This document shows positions 31,972-39,393 of a stretch of 40,304 nt of DNA, piece after piece; within the stretch, counting starts at the first letter, position 1, and each line of letters begins with the position of its first letter. Source of the stretch: Actinomycetota bacterium. GTDB taxonomy: Bacteria; Actinomycetota; AC-67. Made by a program: the position numbers and the translations under genes. The stretch is taken from the NCBI GenBank assembly GCA_040905475.1, contig JBBDRM010000052.1, forward strand, positions 1 to 40,304, given 5' to 3'. The notes beneath the pieces were generated by a model. It did not search any database, was not told where the DNA came from, and saw only the letters and a list, made by a program, of their open reading frames with translations.

Positions 31972-31977
31972 AGCCTA
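31972..31977 (-). promoter_or_regulatory. Candidate leaderless -10 element (TAGGCT) of the acyl-CoA dehydrogenase
   Basis: On the minus strand TAGGCT stands 9 nt before the GTG at 31962, in the 29-nt gap after the alcohol dehydrogenase stop. No Shine-Dalgarno is visible. It matches the TANNNT pattern but has no clear -35. Confidence 0.35.
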
Positions 31978-31991
31978 CCGGGCCGACCGGC

Positions 31992-32948
31992 TCACACGGA
32001 CTTCCTCGGATCGACCACGACCTTGCCGTCGGCCGGCCGGGTGGTGAGCTCCTCGAACGCGTTCGGAAGTTCGTCGAGCGTCACTCGCTTGGTGATGATG
32101 TCCGCGATCTCCGGGTGGTCCGCGAGAAGCTCGATCGCGGCACGGAAGTCGGCCTCGCTCGAGGAGATACTGCCGACCACACTCTGCTCGCGCGTCACCC
32201 ACACCATCGGAACGACGCTCGCTTCCGACATCGGAACGCCGAGAAGGATCGCGACCCCGCCGGGCGCGAGCAGGTTCGTCGACTGCTGGAGCAGCTCCGG
32301 GCGACCGGTGCACTCGAGCACCAGCGTGGTGCCGGCCGGCGCGTCCTCGATGCGCTCGTGAACGGTACCGGCGCCGAGCCTCTCCGCGAGCGTCCGCCGA
32401 ACCATCACGGGATCGACCCCGACGACGTTCGCGCAGCCGCGGGCGCGAAGCGCCGCGACGGCGAGGAGGCCGATCGGCCCGAGCCCGACCACCGTCGCCT
32501 CGTCCGGCACGAACCCGGCGCGCTCGACCCCGTGGATCGAGACTGAGGTCGGCTCGACCAAGCACGCGTTCGCGACGTCGAGCCCGGCCGGCAGACCGTG
32601 CACGCAGGACTTCGGGACGGCGACCAACTCGGCGAAGGCGCCGTCCCGCACGCCGCCGGGCCCGCGCGTGAGCGCCTCGACGCAGCGATAGGACGCGCCG
32701 TTCCGGCAGTCGGCGCAGGCGCCGCACGGCATCTTCGGGTCCACGACGACCGGATCGCCGTCGACGAACCCGGAGAACTCGTGCCCGAGCACCGACCCGG
32801 AGAAGACGCCGGTCTTGTAGCAGGACAGATCCGAGCCGCAGATCCCGGCGGCGGCGACCCGGACGAGCACCTCGCCGTCGCCGGGGTCGGGGTCGGGCAG
32901 CTCGAGCACCTCGAGCCGTTTCGCGCCGGCGAGGCGGACGGCGCGCAC
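31992..32948 (-). CDS. Zinc-dependent medium-chain alcohol/polyol dehydrogenase
   Basis: 318 aa from GTG 32948, 1 nt after the stop of the ThDP gene. The catalytic zinc ligands Cys37 (GICGSD) and His56-Glu57 (LGHEFSG) and the four structural-zinc Cys (C75, C78, C81, C89 in CGACADCRNGASYRC) are present, followed by the Rossmann motif VVGLGPIGLLAV. It is shorter than most family members (about 340-380 aa), mainly through a compact central region. It reduces or oxidises an alcohol/aldehyde with NAD(P). Following the ThDP enzyme directly, it may handle an aldehyde or acyloin produced by it. The downstream gene is an acyl-CoA dehydrogenase. Confidence 0.88.
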   Translation of the reverse strand: MRAVRLAGAKRLEVLELPDPDPGDGEVLVRVAAAGICGSDLSCYKTGVFSGSVLGHEFSGFVDGDPVVVDPKMPCGACADCRNGASYRCVEALTRGPGGVRDGAFAELVAVPKSCVHGLPAGLDVANACLVEPTSVSIHGVERAGFVPDEATVVGLGPIGLLAVAALRARGCANVVGVDPVMVRRTLAERLGAGTVHERIEDAPAGTTLVLECTGRPELLQQSTNLLAPGGVAILLGVPMSEASVVPMVWVTREQSVVGSISSSEADFRAAIELLADHPEIADIITKRVTLDELPNAFEELTTRPADGKVVVDPRKSV

Positions 32949-32949
32949 G

Positions 32950-34680
32950 CTACATCAGCCCGAGCGGGCCGAGGTTGCGGAGGAGCTCGGAGAGGATCTC
33001 TGGGTCGGTCTGGACGTTGATCACCGACGCGACGCCGGAATCGAGGGACCGCTCCAGGGCCGGCCGCAGCTCGGCGAGCGTCGTCACGTGCTCGCCGTGG
33101 CCGCCGAACGCCTCCGCGACCTTGTCGTAGCGCGAGTCGCCGAGGTCGCTGGCGGTGCGGCGCCCCTTCCCGTACCACGCGTCCTGCTCGTGGCTGACAT
33201 CGCGCCATCCGGCGTTGTTCGACACGATCGTGATCACGGGGAGGCCGTGCCGCACCGCGGTGTCGACCTCCATCGCGCACAATCCGAACGAGCCGTCGCC
33301 GATCACGCAGAAGACGGGCTCGCCGGGCCGCGCGGCCTTCGCCGCGATCGAGAACGGCAGGCCGACGCCGAGCGTCCCGAGCGCGGTCGTCGTGCTCAAG
33401 AAGCGTCCCGGCCGCTCCGCGTACCCGTACGCGAGCATCCAGGTGAGCGCGTCCCCGCCGTCGGAGACGAACGTGACGGCGTCTCCGGCCACGTCGCGGG
33501 CGAACGCCGCGACCTCACGGGCCATCGCGCCGGCGTGCACGCGCTCGCCCGTGTGTGCGTCGACCTGCGCGTCCCACGTCGCTCGCGCGAACGCGGAAAG
33601 GTCCTTCGCTTGCTGGAGCCAGACATCACGTCCCGGTGCCGACTTCTGCCACGCGTCGGTCAGCTCGGTAATCACCCGGGTCGCGTCTCCGACCACCGCG
33701 ATGTCGGGCCGGCGGTTGCCGCCGATCCGGTCGCCCGAGATGTCGACCTGGATCACCGTCTGCCCCGTGGGAGCGAACAGCGGTGCGCTGCCGTACATCA
33801 CGTTGGCGTTGAACGCGCTTCCGAGGACGAGCACGACGTCGGCGCCCGGCACCGCGATCCCCGAGTGAACCATCGAGCCGAGACACCACGGATGGGAATC
33901 GGGGACCAGACCGCGCGACGAACTCGTCGTCACGACCGGGATCTCCGCGCGCTCGGCGAAGCGCGCCAGTGCCTCGCCGGCGCCCGACCAGAACGCGCCG
34001 CCCCCGGCGAGGACGAGCGGGCGCTCCGCGCGTTGCAGCGCGTCGAGCGCACGATCGAGATCGACCGGGTCGGGCGAGGGCACCGGCGGAACCGCCGGGA
34101 ATCCGCCGGCCGCGTCCGTCAAGAGGGCCGGCGCGCTCGCCATGAAGATGTCTTGGGGGATCTCGAGGTACACGGGGCCCGGCGTTCCGGCGCGCGACCG
34201 CGCGAGCGCCTCGGCGACGTAGCGCGGGATCCGCTCGGTCTGATGGCAGGCCTCGGCCCATTTCGCGACCGGGGCGACCATCGCGCGCTGGTCGACGTCC
34301 ATCACCGCGCCGCGGCCGCGCTGCTGCAGCCCGGTGCGCCCCGCGAAGAGGAGCAGCGGAACGTTCCACGCCGCGGCGTCGACGAACCCGGTGAGCGAGT
34401 TCGCGAAGCCGGGGCCCGCGGTCACCGCCGCCACCCCGGTGCGGCCGGTCGCGAGCGACCATCCCTCGGCTGCGAGTGTCGCCGCTCCCTCGTGCCGGGT
34501 GTCGATCACGCGGATCCCGACGTCGAGACAGCCGTCGAGCAACCCGAGGATGTGGCCGCCGCACAGGCCGAAGATCGTGTCGACGCCGGCCTCCTTGAGG
34601 GCCTGCGCCATGAGGAGGCCGCCGTGCGTCCCGCCTTCCGATGCGGAGGGCTGGATGAAGCCGGGAACGAACTCGGGCAT
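32950..34680 (-). CDS. Thiamine diphosphate-dependent enzyme, acetolactate synthase/2-hydroxyacyl-CoA lyase superfamily (second copy)
   Basis: 576 aa. The cofactor-activating Glu is in DTRHEGAATLA (E64), followed by VTAGPGFANSLTGF. The diphosphate motif begins GDGSFGLCAMEVDTAVRHGLP and ends VSNNAGWRDV. Relative to the copy at 21540, the N terminus is extended (MPEFVPGFIQPSASEGGTHG) and the central stretch differs, so the two are paralogues of different age, not recent duplicates. No ALS regulatory subunit is present. TACCGT (34687-34692, minus strand) is 6 nt before the ATG, fitting a leaderless start. The alcohol dehydrogenase follows 1 nt after its stop, which suggests that an aldehyde or hydroxyketone is the product. 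Confidence 0.85.
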   Translation of the reverse strand: MPEFVPGFIQPSASEGGTHGGLLMAQALKEAGVDTIFGLCGGHILGLLDGCLDVGIRVIDTRHEGAATLAAEGWSLATGRTGVAAVTAGPGFANSLTGFVDAAAWNVPLLLFAGRTGLQQRGRGAVMDVDQRAMVAPVAKWAEACHQTERIPRYVAEALARSRAGTPGPVYLEIPQDIFMASAPALLTDAAGGFPAVPPVPSPDPVDLDRALDALQRAERPLVLAGGGAFWSGAGEALARFAERAEIPVVTTSSSRGLVPDSHPWCLGSMVHSGIAVPGADVVLVLGSAFNANVMYGSAPLFAPTGQTVIQVDISGDRIGGNRRPDIAVVGDATRVITELTDAWQKSAPGRDVWLQQAKDLSAFARATWDAQVDAHTGERVHAGAMAREVAAFARDVAGDAVTFVSDGGDALTWMLAYGYAERPGRFLSTTTALGTLGVGLPFSIAAKAARPGEPVFCVIGDGSFGLCAMEVDTAVRHGLPVITIVSNNAGWRDVSHEQDAWYGKGRRTASDLGDSRYDKVAEAFGGHGEHVTTLAELRPALERSLDSGVASVINVQTDPEILSELLRNLGPLGLM

Positions 34681-34686
34681 GCGAGA

Positions 34687-34696
34687 ACGGTAGCAT
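34687..34696. promoter_or_regulatory. Overlapping back-to-back leaderless -10 elements
   Basis: In the 23-bp gap between divergent genes, the minus strand has TACCGT (34687-34692), 6 nt before the ThDP gene ATG at 34680. The plus strand has TAGCAT (34691-34696), 7 nt before the ATG at 34704. The two share bases 34691-34692. Neither gene has a Shine-Dalgarno. RNA polymerase could occupy only one at a time. Confidence 0.55.
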
Positions 34697-34703
34697 CAGC
34701 CCC

Positions 34704-35312
34704 ATGCCTGACGCCCTGACGGTCTACTTCGACTTCACCTGCGGCTACTCGTACCGGGCGATGCATTGGCTCGCCCTGATCCCCGACCTGACCGTCGAGT
34801 GGCGGACCTTCTCGCTCAAGGAAGTGAACCGGGAGCCGGGGGAGTCCTGGCTCGAGGCCACGTCGCCGCCGAGCGTCTCGGTCTTCGCGCAGGCCCTCGC
34901 GCACGCCGCTCGGGCCGGCGACTACGACCGGTACCACCACGCCGTGTTCGAGGCGATGCACGGCGAGCACCTACGCCTCTCAGAAGAAGGATTCCTCGAG
35001 ATCGCGGCCGACGCCGGCGCCGACGTGGACGCGTTCAACCAAGACCGCGGCGCCTGGGTCGCGAGGGTCGGGGCCGAGCACTACGACGCGGTCGAGCGGC
35101 TGGGCGCCTTCGGGACGCCGACCGTCGTGCTCGATGGCGCGGCCGCCTATTTGCGGCTCGCGGAGGTCCCCCCGAGCGAAGCGGACGCGCGGACCATCGT
35201 CGGCGGTCTCCGCAGCCTCGCTTCCTCGACGGCGAACCTGGTCGAGGTCTTCCGTCCCGAGGGCCCACATCCGACTCCGATAGCGCTTTCACCGCCGAGC
35301 GATTCACGGTAG
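34704..35312 (+). CDS. DsbA/2-hydroxychromene-2-carboxylate isomerase-fold protein
   Basis: 202 aa. The N terminus YFDFTCGYSYRAMHWL is the thioredoxin-like start of the DSBA family (where FrnE and DsbA have C-P-x-C or C-P-x-S), here C13-G-Y-S16, so only the first active-site Cys remains. The insertion helical domain (AQALAHAARAGDYDRYHHAVFEAMH) and the cis-Pro loop GAFGTPTVVLDG are present. No signal peptide, so it acts in the cytoplasm, probably as a glutathione- or mycothiol-linked oxidoreductase or isomerase. It starts 23 nt from the divergent ThDP gene and is followed by two tRNA genes. Exact reaction unknown. Confidence 0.82.
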   Translation: MPDALTVYFDFTCGYSYRAMHWLALIPDLTVEWRTFSLKEVNREPGESWLEATSPPSVSVFAQALAHAARAGDYDRYHHAVFEAMHGEHLRLSEEGFLEIAADAGADVDAFNQDRGAWVARVGAEHYDAVERLGAFGTPTVVLDGAAAYLRLAEVPPSEADARTIVGGLRSLASSTANLVEVFRPEGPHPTPIALSPPSDSR

Positions 35313-35345
35313 AGATCAACGGTCCTCGCCACTCCTCGGGGTTGC

Positions 35346-35351
35346 TACACT
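35346..35351 (+). promoter_or_regulatory. Candidate -10 element (TACACT) of the tRNA genes
   Basis: TACACT ends 10 nt before the first base of tRNA-Asp, the expected distance for a short 5' leader. No clear -35 hexamer is found. Confidence 0.4.
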
Positions 35352-35361
35352 GGCGGCGCCT

Positions 35362-35436
35362 GCCGGCGTGGAGCAGCTTGGAGTGCTCGTCACCCTGTCA
35401 AGGTGAAGGTCGCCGGTTCAAGTCCGGTCGCCGGCG
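35362..35436 (+). tRNA. tRNA-Asp (anticodon GTC)
   Basis: A 75-nt cloverleaf: acceptor GCCGGCG pairs with CGCCGGC, D-stem GAGC/GCTC, anticodon stem TCACC/GGTGA with loop CTGTCAA (anticodon GTC), T-stem GCCGG/CCGGT around TTCAAGT, and G as discriminator base, the identity base expected for tRNA-Asp. The 3' CCA is not encoded, so it must be added by the nucleotidyltransferase. The tRNA-Phe gene follows 15 nt later, so both are likely from one transcript. Confidence 0.95.
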
Positions 35437-35451
35437 CAGGAGCACCATCCC

Positions 35452-35524
35452 GCCCAGGTAGCTCAGTTGGCAGAGCACGGGTCTGAAGAACCCGGTGTCG
35501 CTGGTTCGATTCCGGCCCTGGGCA
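35452..35524 (+). tRNA. tRNA-Phe (anticodon GAA)
   Basis: A 73-nt cloverleaf: acceptor GCCCAGG pairs with CCTGGGC, D-stem GCTC/GAGC, anticodon stem CGGGT/ACCCG with loop CTGAAGA (anticodon GAA), T-stem GCTGG/CCGGC around TTCGATT, discriminator A. CCA is not encoded. An Asp-Phe order is common in actinobacteria, often after a tRNA-Glu, which is absent from this cluster. Confidence 0.95.
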
Positions 35525-35533
35525 CTCTCCAAA

Positions 35534-35567
35534 GAGAACCGCTCGGGATCGGTTCTTCCCGAGCGGT
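35534..35567. terminator. Bidirectional terminator region with two exclusive hairpins
   Basis: ACCGCTCGGGA (35538-35548) pairs with TCCCGAGCGGT (35557-35567), an 11-bp stem with an 8-nt loop. AGAACC (35535-35540) can pair instead with GGTTCT (35551-35556), which shares bases with the first stem and loop. On the minus strand the main stem is followed by TTCTCTTT, a fair T-rich tail, so it probably ends the beta-propeller gene; on the plus strand it would end the tRNA transcript. Confidence 0.6.
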
Positions 35568-35584
35568 CCGCGTAGAACGAATCT

Positions 35585-36517
35585 CTAGTTCTCGACGATC
35601 ACGACCTCGTACTCCTCGGCGGTGGGCGGGAACCCCGTGTCGAAGTGGGCGTTCACGACGGCCAGCCGGCTACCGAACAGCGCCGCAGTGGCCGGGATGT
35701 GGAAGCGGCTGCTCGTGATCACGTGGTCGATCCTGCCGGAGCTGAGATCCGGCTTCAGTCGAACCGCCGAGATCTGGTTGCTGAAGTTCTGCACCGCCCA
35801 CAGCCACTTGCCGCGCAAGACGATGCCGTCGACGTTGGGAACGCTCACGCCCTCGATCAGCGCGCTTTCGCCTGTGGTCGGATCGACGGTGTAGAGCTCG
35901 CCGTTCCCGCTGTGCACGACGATGAGCGTGCCGCCGTCGGGCGTGGCGACGATGCCGTTGTTGTTGAAGTCCTTGCTCGTATCGGCCGCAGGCCCCGACA
36001 ACGACAGCGTCTCGAACGTGCCCGGTTCTGCGTCGAACGCCACGAAGTAGAGGACGGGCGCCGTCGTGTTGGTGAACCAGGCGCCCTCATTCGTCAGCGC
36101 GACGTCGTTCACGAGCGGACCGATCGCGGGGTCCGCGAACTGGTACGCGGCGACCGTGGTGGCCGTCCTCGTGTCGTACACGTACGCCTGCCCGGTGAAC
36201 CCGCCGGCCACCCACAGTAGGCCGGTGGAGCCGTCGAAGGTCATGCCGACCGCCTGCCGCCCGTCCGGGGCATCGATGAAGAGTGCGGCCGTTCCTTCCT
36301 GGATGTCTCCTCGGAAGATGTCGCCCGCGAAGAGGTCCCCCGCGAAGAAGGTCGACCCATACCCCCGGGCGATCCCCTCCGCCGAAGTCGCGCCGGGGAG
36401 CACGATCACGTCCGACGCCGGCTCGGCGACGGCCGCCGTCCCGGGAAGAGCGAGCGCCGCGACCAGTGCCACGATCGTGGCCAGCCGCGTGCGAGTCGTC
36501 CGTTGGTTTGCTGTCAT
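35585..36517 (-). CDS. Secreted SMP-30/gluconolactonase-like beta-propeller protein
   Basis: 310 aa from the ATG at 36517, preceded by GGGGGTCG. A signal peptide (TRLATIVALVAALALPGTAA, cleaved near AVA-EP) is followed by repeated blades such as GRQAVGMTFDGSTGLLWVAG, PLVNDVALTNEGAWFTN, GGTLIVVHSGNGELYTVDP and NVDGIVLRGKWLWAVQN. This is the blade pattern of the SMP-30/NHL-type propellers. Related secreted actinobacterial proteins have no assigned reaction; sugar-lactone hydrolysis is only a label for the fold. It diverges from another secreted propeller at 36624, so both may be made for the same extracellular role. No metal ligands can be called with confidence. Confidence 0.8.
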   Translation of the reverse strand: MTANQRTTRTRLATIVALVAALALPGTAAVAEPASDVIVLPGATSAEGIARGYGSTFFAGDLFAGDIFRGDIQEGTAALFIDAPDGRQAVGMTFDGSTGLLWVAGGFTGQAYVYDTRTATTVAAYQFADPAIGPLVNDVALTNEGAWFTNTTAPVLYFVAFDAEPGTFETLSLSGPAADTSKDFNNNGIVATPDGGTLIVVHSGNGELYTVDPTTGESALIEGVSVPNVDGIVLRGKWLWAVQNFSNQISAVRLKPDLSSGRIDHVITSSRFHIPATAALFGSRLAVVNAHFDTGFPPTAEEYEVVIVEN

Positions 36518-36623
36518 GGCGACCCCCTTTCGATGGGTCGTATCTTGGCTCTCCCCCACGCTCGGTGTCCAAACCGGCACAAACCAAGCAGGGAACCCAC
36601 AACTGACGCCGAAGTCATCCCCC

Positions 36624-38180
36624 ATGCGCCGCGCTCTGAGCCTCGTGGTCGTCGCGTTGATCGCGATGACATCACTCGGCGCCGAAGCCGGACCCGACTG
36701 CATCTGGGAGCAGTACGGGAACGACGCCGGCCATTCGTTCGCCCAGTCGTCCGACTGCAGCTCGATCACGCCGTTCAGCCTCACCACGATGATCCCGAAG
36801 TGGTTGGTCCAGACCGGGTCTCCGGTAACGGCCTCGCCGGCCGTGGCCGACGGAACCGTCTACGTGGGGGCCAACGACGGCACCTTCTACGCGATCGACG
36901 CAGCCGACGGCGCGGTGCGTTGGACCTTCGAGGTCGACGACACGAACCAGATCTACGTCGGTCTGGTCTCCTCCGCCGCCGTGCCCGAGATCGATGGGCA
37001 GCGCGTGGTCCTCTTCGGCCGCGGCGGGACGCTGTACATGCTCGACGGCGACACCGGCGGCGTGCTCGCGCGTGCGTGCGTGGACCCACGGGCGGAGACC
37101 GAGACACGCTGCGCAGGGTCGGACGATGACATCCAGATCGAGTCCTCACCGGCGTTCGTCTGGGTCGACGGCGAACCCTGGGTCGTCGTCGGGATGGACG
37201 TGCACAACAACCCGGATGTCGGCCGGACCGGCGTGATCGCGCTCCGGATCGGCCACGAAGCCGATACGTGGTCGCTCGAGCCGCTGTGGAAGTTCGACCC
37301 CGAGAACCTTCAGACGTACACGGGGCTCGACATGCTCACGACCGGCCACGGCACCGGCGACGGGTGCGGCGGCGTCTGGTCCTCGCCGTCCGTCGACGTC
37401 GACGGCGACATGGTCTTCTTCGGCACCTCGAGCTGCTCGGTCGGCGACGGGACCAACGGCCCGTGGAGCGGCGAGTCGCTGTTCGGGGTCCGGCTGCGCA
37501 GCGGCGCGTTCGAGTGGCAGTACAACCCGCGGATGGACCGCGGCGAGTCCACCCGGCTGGACGACGACTTCGGCGCGAGCACGAACCTGCTTCCGGACGG
37601 CCGCGTCGGCGCGGGCAGCAAGGACGGCTGGTACTACGGCCTCAAGCGGGACCGAGCCGACGGCAGCGAGATCGCGGCCGACGAGTGGGCCTCGCACGCC
37701 GGTCAGGCCGGGCACGCCGGTCAGGGCTTCGCCGTCGGGGGGATGATCGGCACCGCGGCGGTCGGCGAATGGTTCGACGAACCGGCGATCTTCGCGACGA
37801 CCGCCATCTCGACGCCGCTGAACGAGGACAGCAACGGGATCGATCTCACCCTCCTCGAGGACCCCGGCCGCCTGTTCTCGCTCCACGCGATCAGCGCGAT
37901 CGACGGGCGGATCCTCTGGCGCTCACCGCTGTCGCGCCAGTCCTACGGCGCGCCCACCTACGCGCGGGGGCTCGTGTTCGTCCCGTCCACGGTCGGGTTC
38001 GGCGTGTACGTGTTCAGCGCGGACTCGGGGCTTTTGCTTCGGGTGCTCCCGCTCAACGGCGCGCCTGCATCGGCACCGGCGATCGTGGGCGACTCGATCT
38101 ACGTGGGCGCCGGCACGACGCAAGAAGGCATCCCTATCGAGCGGCTGAGCGGGATCTGGGCCTTCCGCACGCTGCTGTAG
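36624..38180 (+). CDS. Secreted PQQ-type beta-propeller protein
   Basis: 518 aa. A signal peptide (MRRALSLVVVALIAMTSLGA) leads to a mature chain starting CIWEQYGNDAGHSFAQSSDC, which has the typical W-x-x-YG-x-D-x-x-x-S-F start of polyvinyl-alcohol-dehydrogenase-like and PQQ-repeat proteins. Blade repeats include ADGTVYVGANDGTFYAIDA, GRGGTLYMLDGDTGGVLARA, VWSSPSVDVDGDMVFFGTSS and VFSADSGLLLRVLPLNG. No CxxCH heme site and no clear PQQ-binding W-x-D pattern are visible, so an enzyme is uncertain; adhesion or scaffold is equally possible. The frame is open upstream to 36066 but that region is the other gene's antisense, and ATG 36624 gives a proper signal peptide. Confidence 0.82.
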   Translation: MRRALSLVVVALIAMTSLGAEAGPDCIWEQYGNDAGHSFAQSSDCSSITPFSLTTMIPKWLVQTGSPVTASPAVADGTVYVGANDGTFYAIDAADGAVRWTFEVDDTNQIYVGLVSSAAVPEIDGQRVVLFGRGGTLYMLDGDTGGVLARACVDPRAETETRCAGSDDDIQIESSPAFVWVDGEPWVVVGMDVHNNPDVGRTGVIALRIGHEADTWSLEPLWKFDPENLQTYTGLDMLTTGHGTGDGCGGVWSSPSVDVDGDMVFFGTSSCSVGDGTNGPWSGESLFGVRLRSGAFEWQYNPRMDRGESTRLDDDFGASTNLLPDGRVGAGSKDGWYYGLKRDRADGSEIAADEWASHAGQAGHAGQGFAVGGMIGTAAVGEWFDEPAIFATTAISTPLNEDSNGIDLTLLEDPGRLFSLHAISAIDGRILWRSPLSRQSYGAPTYARGLVFVPSTVGFGVYVFSADSGLLLRVLPLNGAPASAPAIVGDSIYVGAGTTQEGIPIERLSGIWAFRTLL

Positions 38181-38200
38181 AGAGGCTCTTCAGCTCCCAT

Positions 38201-38785
38201 ATGACCGTCGCCGTCGTCACCAACGAATGCCAGCGTGGGGCGATCGGCGATCACGCGCTATGGCCGGCGCTCGTCGATTCGGCGAAACCGATGGTCGTGG
38301 CGCTGGCGCGGTTGCTCGACGCCGCACGTGATCGCGGCGTCCCGGTCGTCCACTGCGTGGCCGTTCGGCGCGCCGACCTGCGCGGCGCCAACACCAACGC
38401 TCCCCTCTTCGAGGTGGCCAACCGCTCCGGCGGCTTGCGCGCCGGGACACCGGCCGTCGAGCTGATGCCCGAGCTGGGCCCGGCCGCGAGCGATCTCGTC
38501 TTGCCGAAGACGCACGGCGTGGCATCGCTCGGCTCGACCGGAGCCGACGCGGCCCTGCGGAACCTCGGCGTCGACGAGATCATCCTCACCGGGGTTTCGG
38601 TGAACGTCGCGATCCCGGCGCTCGCGTTCGAGGCGGTGAACCGCGGATACCACGTCACGATCCCACGGGACGCCGTGGCCGGCGTTCCTCCCTCCTATGC
38701 CGAGGAAGTGCTGGAAAGGACGCTCTCCCTCGTCGCAACGCTCACGACCGTCGACGATTGGATCGCAGGGTTGCCTCCCGCGTAG
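38201..38785 (+). CDS. Isochorismatase-fold protein lacking the catalytic Asp and Cys (second copy)
   Basis: 194 aa. The fold is seen in AVVTNECQRGAIG, ARDRGVPVVHCVAVRR, SDLVLPKTHGVASLGSTG and LTGVSVNVAIPALAFEAVNRGY. The catalytic Asp position is Glu (NECQRG) and the catalytic Cys position is Ala (VNVAIPA), the same two changes as in the gene at 17114, while the Lys (LPKTHG) remains. I recall actinobacterial cysteine-hydrolase annotations with this GVSVNVAI pattern, so it may be a widespread non-canonical subfamily. It begins 20 nt after the PQQ-type gene and precedes TetR and P450. Confidence 0.77.
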   Translation: MTVAVVTNECQRGAIGDHALWPALVDSAKPMVVALARLLDAARDRGVPVVHCVAVRRADLRGANTNAPLFEVANRSGGLRAGTPAVELMPELGPAASDLVLPKTHGVASLGSTGADAALRNLGVDEIILTGVSVNVAIPALAFEAVNRGYHVTIPRDAVAGVPPSYAEEVLERTLSLVATLTTVDDWIAGLPPA

Positions 38786-38816
38786 AGGCTGGTCTAGTGT
38801 CTGGACACATGTCCAG
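38771..38816 (+). promoter_or_regulatory. Leaderless promoter and operator of the TetR-P450 operon
   Basis: TTGCCT (38771-38776) and TAGTGT (38795-38800) are a -35/-10 pair with an 18-nt spacer; the ATG at 38809 follows 8 nt later. CTGGACA (38801-38807) and TGTCCAG (38810-38816) form a 7-bp inverted repeat with a CA centre that covers the expected start site and the start codon. The bases TGTC and GACA recur on the upstream side (38798-38805). This is the placement of a TetR autorepressor operator; binding is inferred. Confidence 0.65.
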
Positions 38817-39393
38817 TCCCGCAGAGGCCGTCGAGGCGCCCCGACGCCTCCTCACACAGCGGCAGGCACAGGTCGTGGAGCGGCTCACCGAGGCGGCCCT
38901 CCGTCAGATCCGGGCCGGGGGTCATGAAGGGCTCACCGTCCGCAACGTCGCCGCCCGGGCCGGCGTGGCTCCAGCCACCGCGTACACCTACTTCGCCTCC
39001 AAGGATCATCTGATCGCCGAGGTGTTCTGGCGCCGGGTCCACGCTTTGCCCGAGCCGCGCATCGATAGACGCCGCGCGGCGTCGATCCGCGTGAAAGCCG
39101 CACTCAAGGACCTCACCGCCCTGCTCGCGAGCGAGCCCGAGCTGGCTGCGGCGAGCACCACCGCGATGCTCGCCGCCGATCCCGACGTGAAGCACATCCG
39201 CGACCGCGTGGGCGCCGAGATCCGCCGCCGTCTGGAGGCGGCGCTGGGCGACGACGACGGGGAACAGATCCTGACCGCGCTCGAGCTCGCCGTCGCTGGA
39301 GCCATGATCCGCGCCGGGATGGGCCACCTCGCGTACGCGGAGCTCCCGGAGCGCATCGCCGACGTCGCCGGGCTCCTCTTGAAGGGGCGCTGA
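38809..39393 (+). CDS. TetR-family transcriptional regulator next to a P450 gene
   Basis: 194 aa from the ATG at 38809 (an in-frame start at 38758 is possible but would precede the promoter). The HTH is LTVRNVAARAGVAPATAYTYF (split as LTVRNVAARAGV and APATAYTYF) with SKDHLIAEVFWRR after it. The C-terminal ligand domain includes LLASEPELAAAST and a GMGHLAYAEL stretch. Its stop shares bases with the P450 start (TGATG), so the two are translationally coupled, and an inverted repeat covers its own start. It probably represses the operon until a P450 substrate or product binds. Confidence 0.87.
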   Translation: MSSPAEAVEAPRRLLTQRQAQVVERLTEAALRQIRAGGHEGLTVRNVAARAGVAPATAYTYFASKDHLIAEVFWRRVHALPEPRIDRRRAASIRVKAALKDLTALLASEPELAAASTTAMLAADPDVKHIRDRVGAEIRRRLEAALGDDDGEQILTALELAVAGAMIRAGMGHLAYAELPERIADVAGLLLKGR

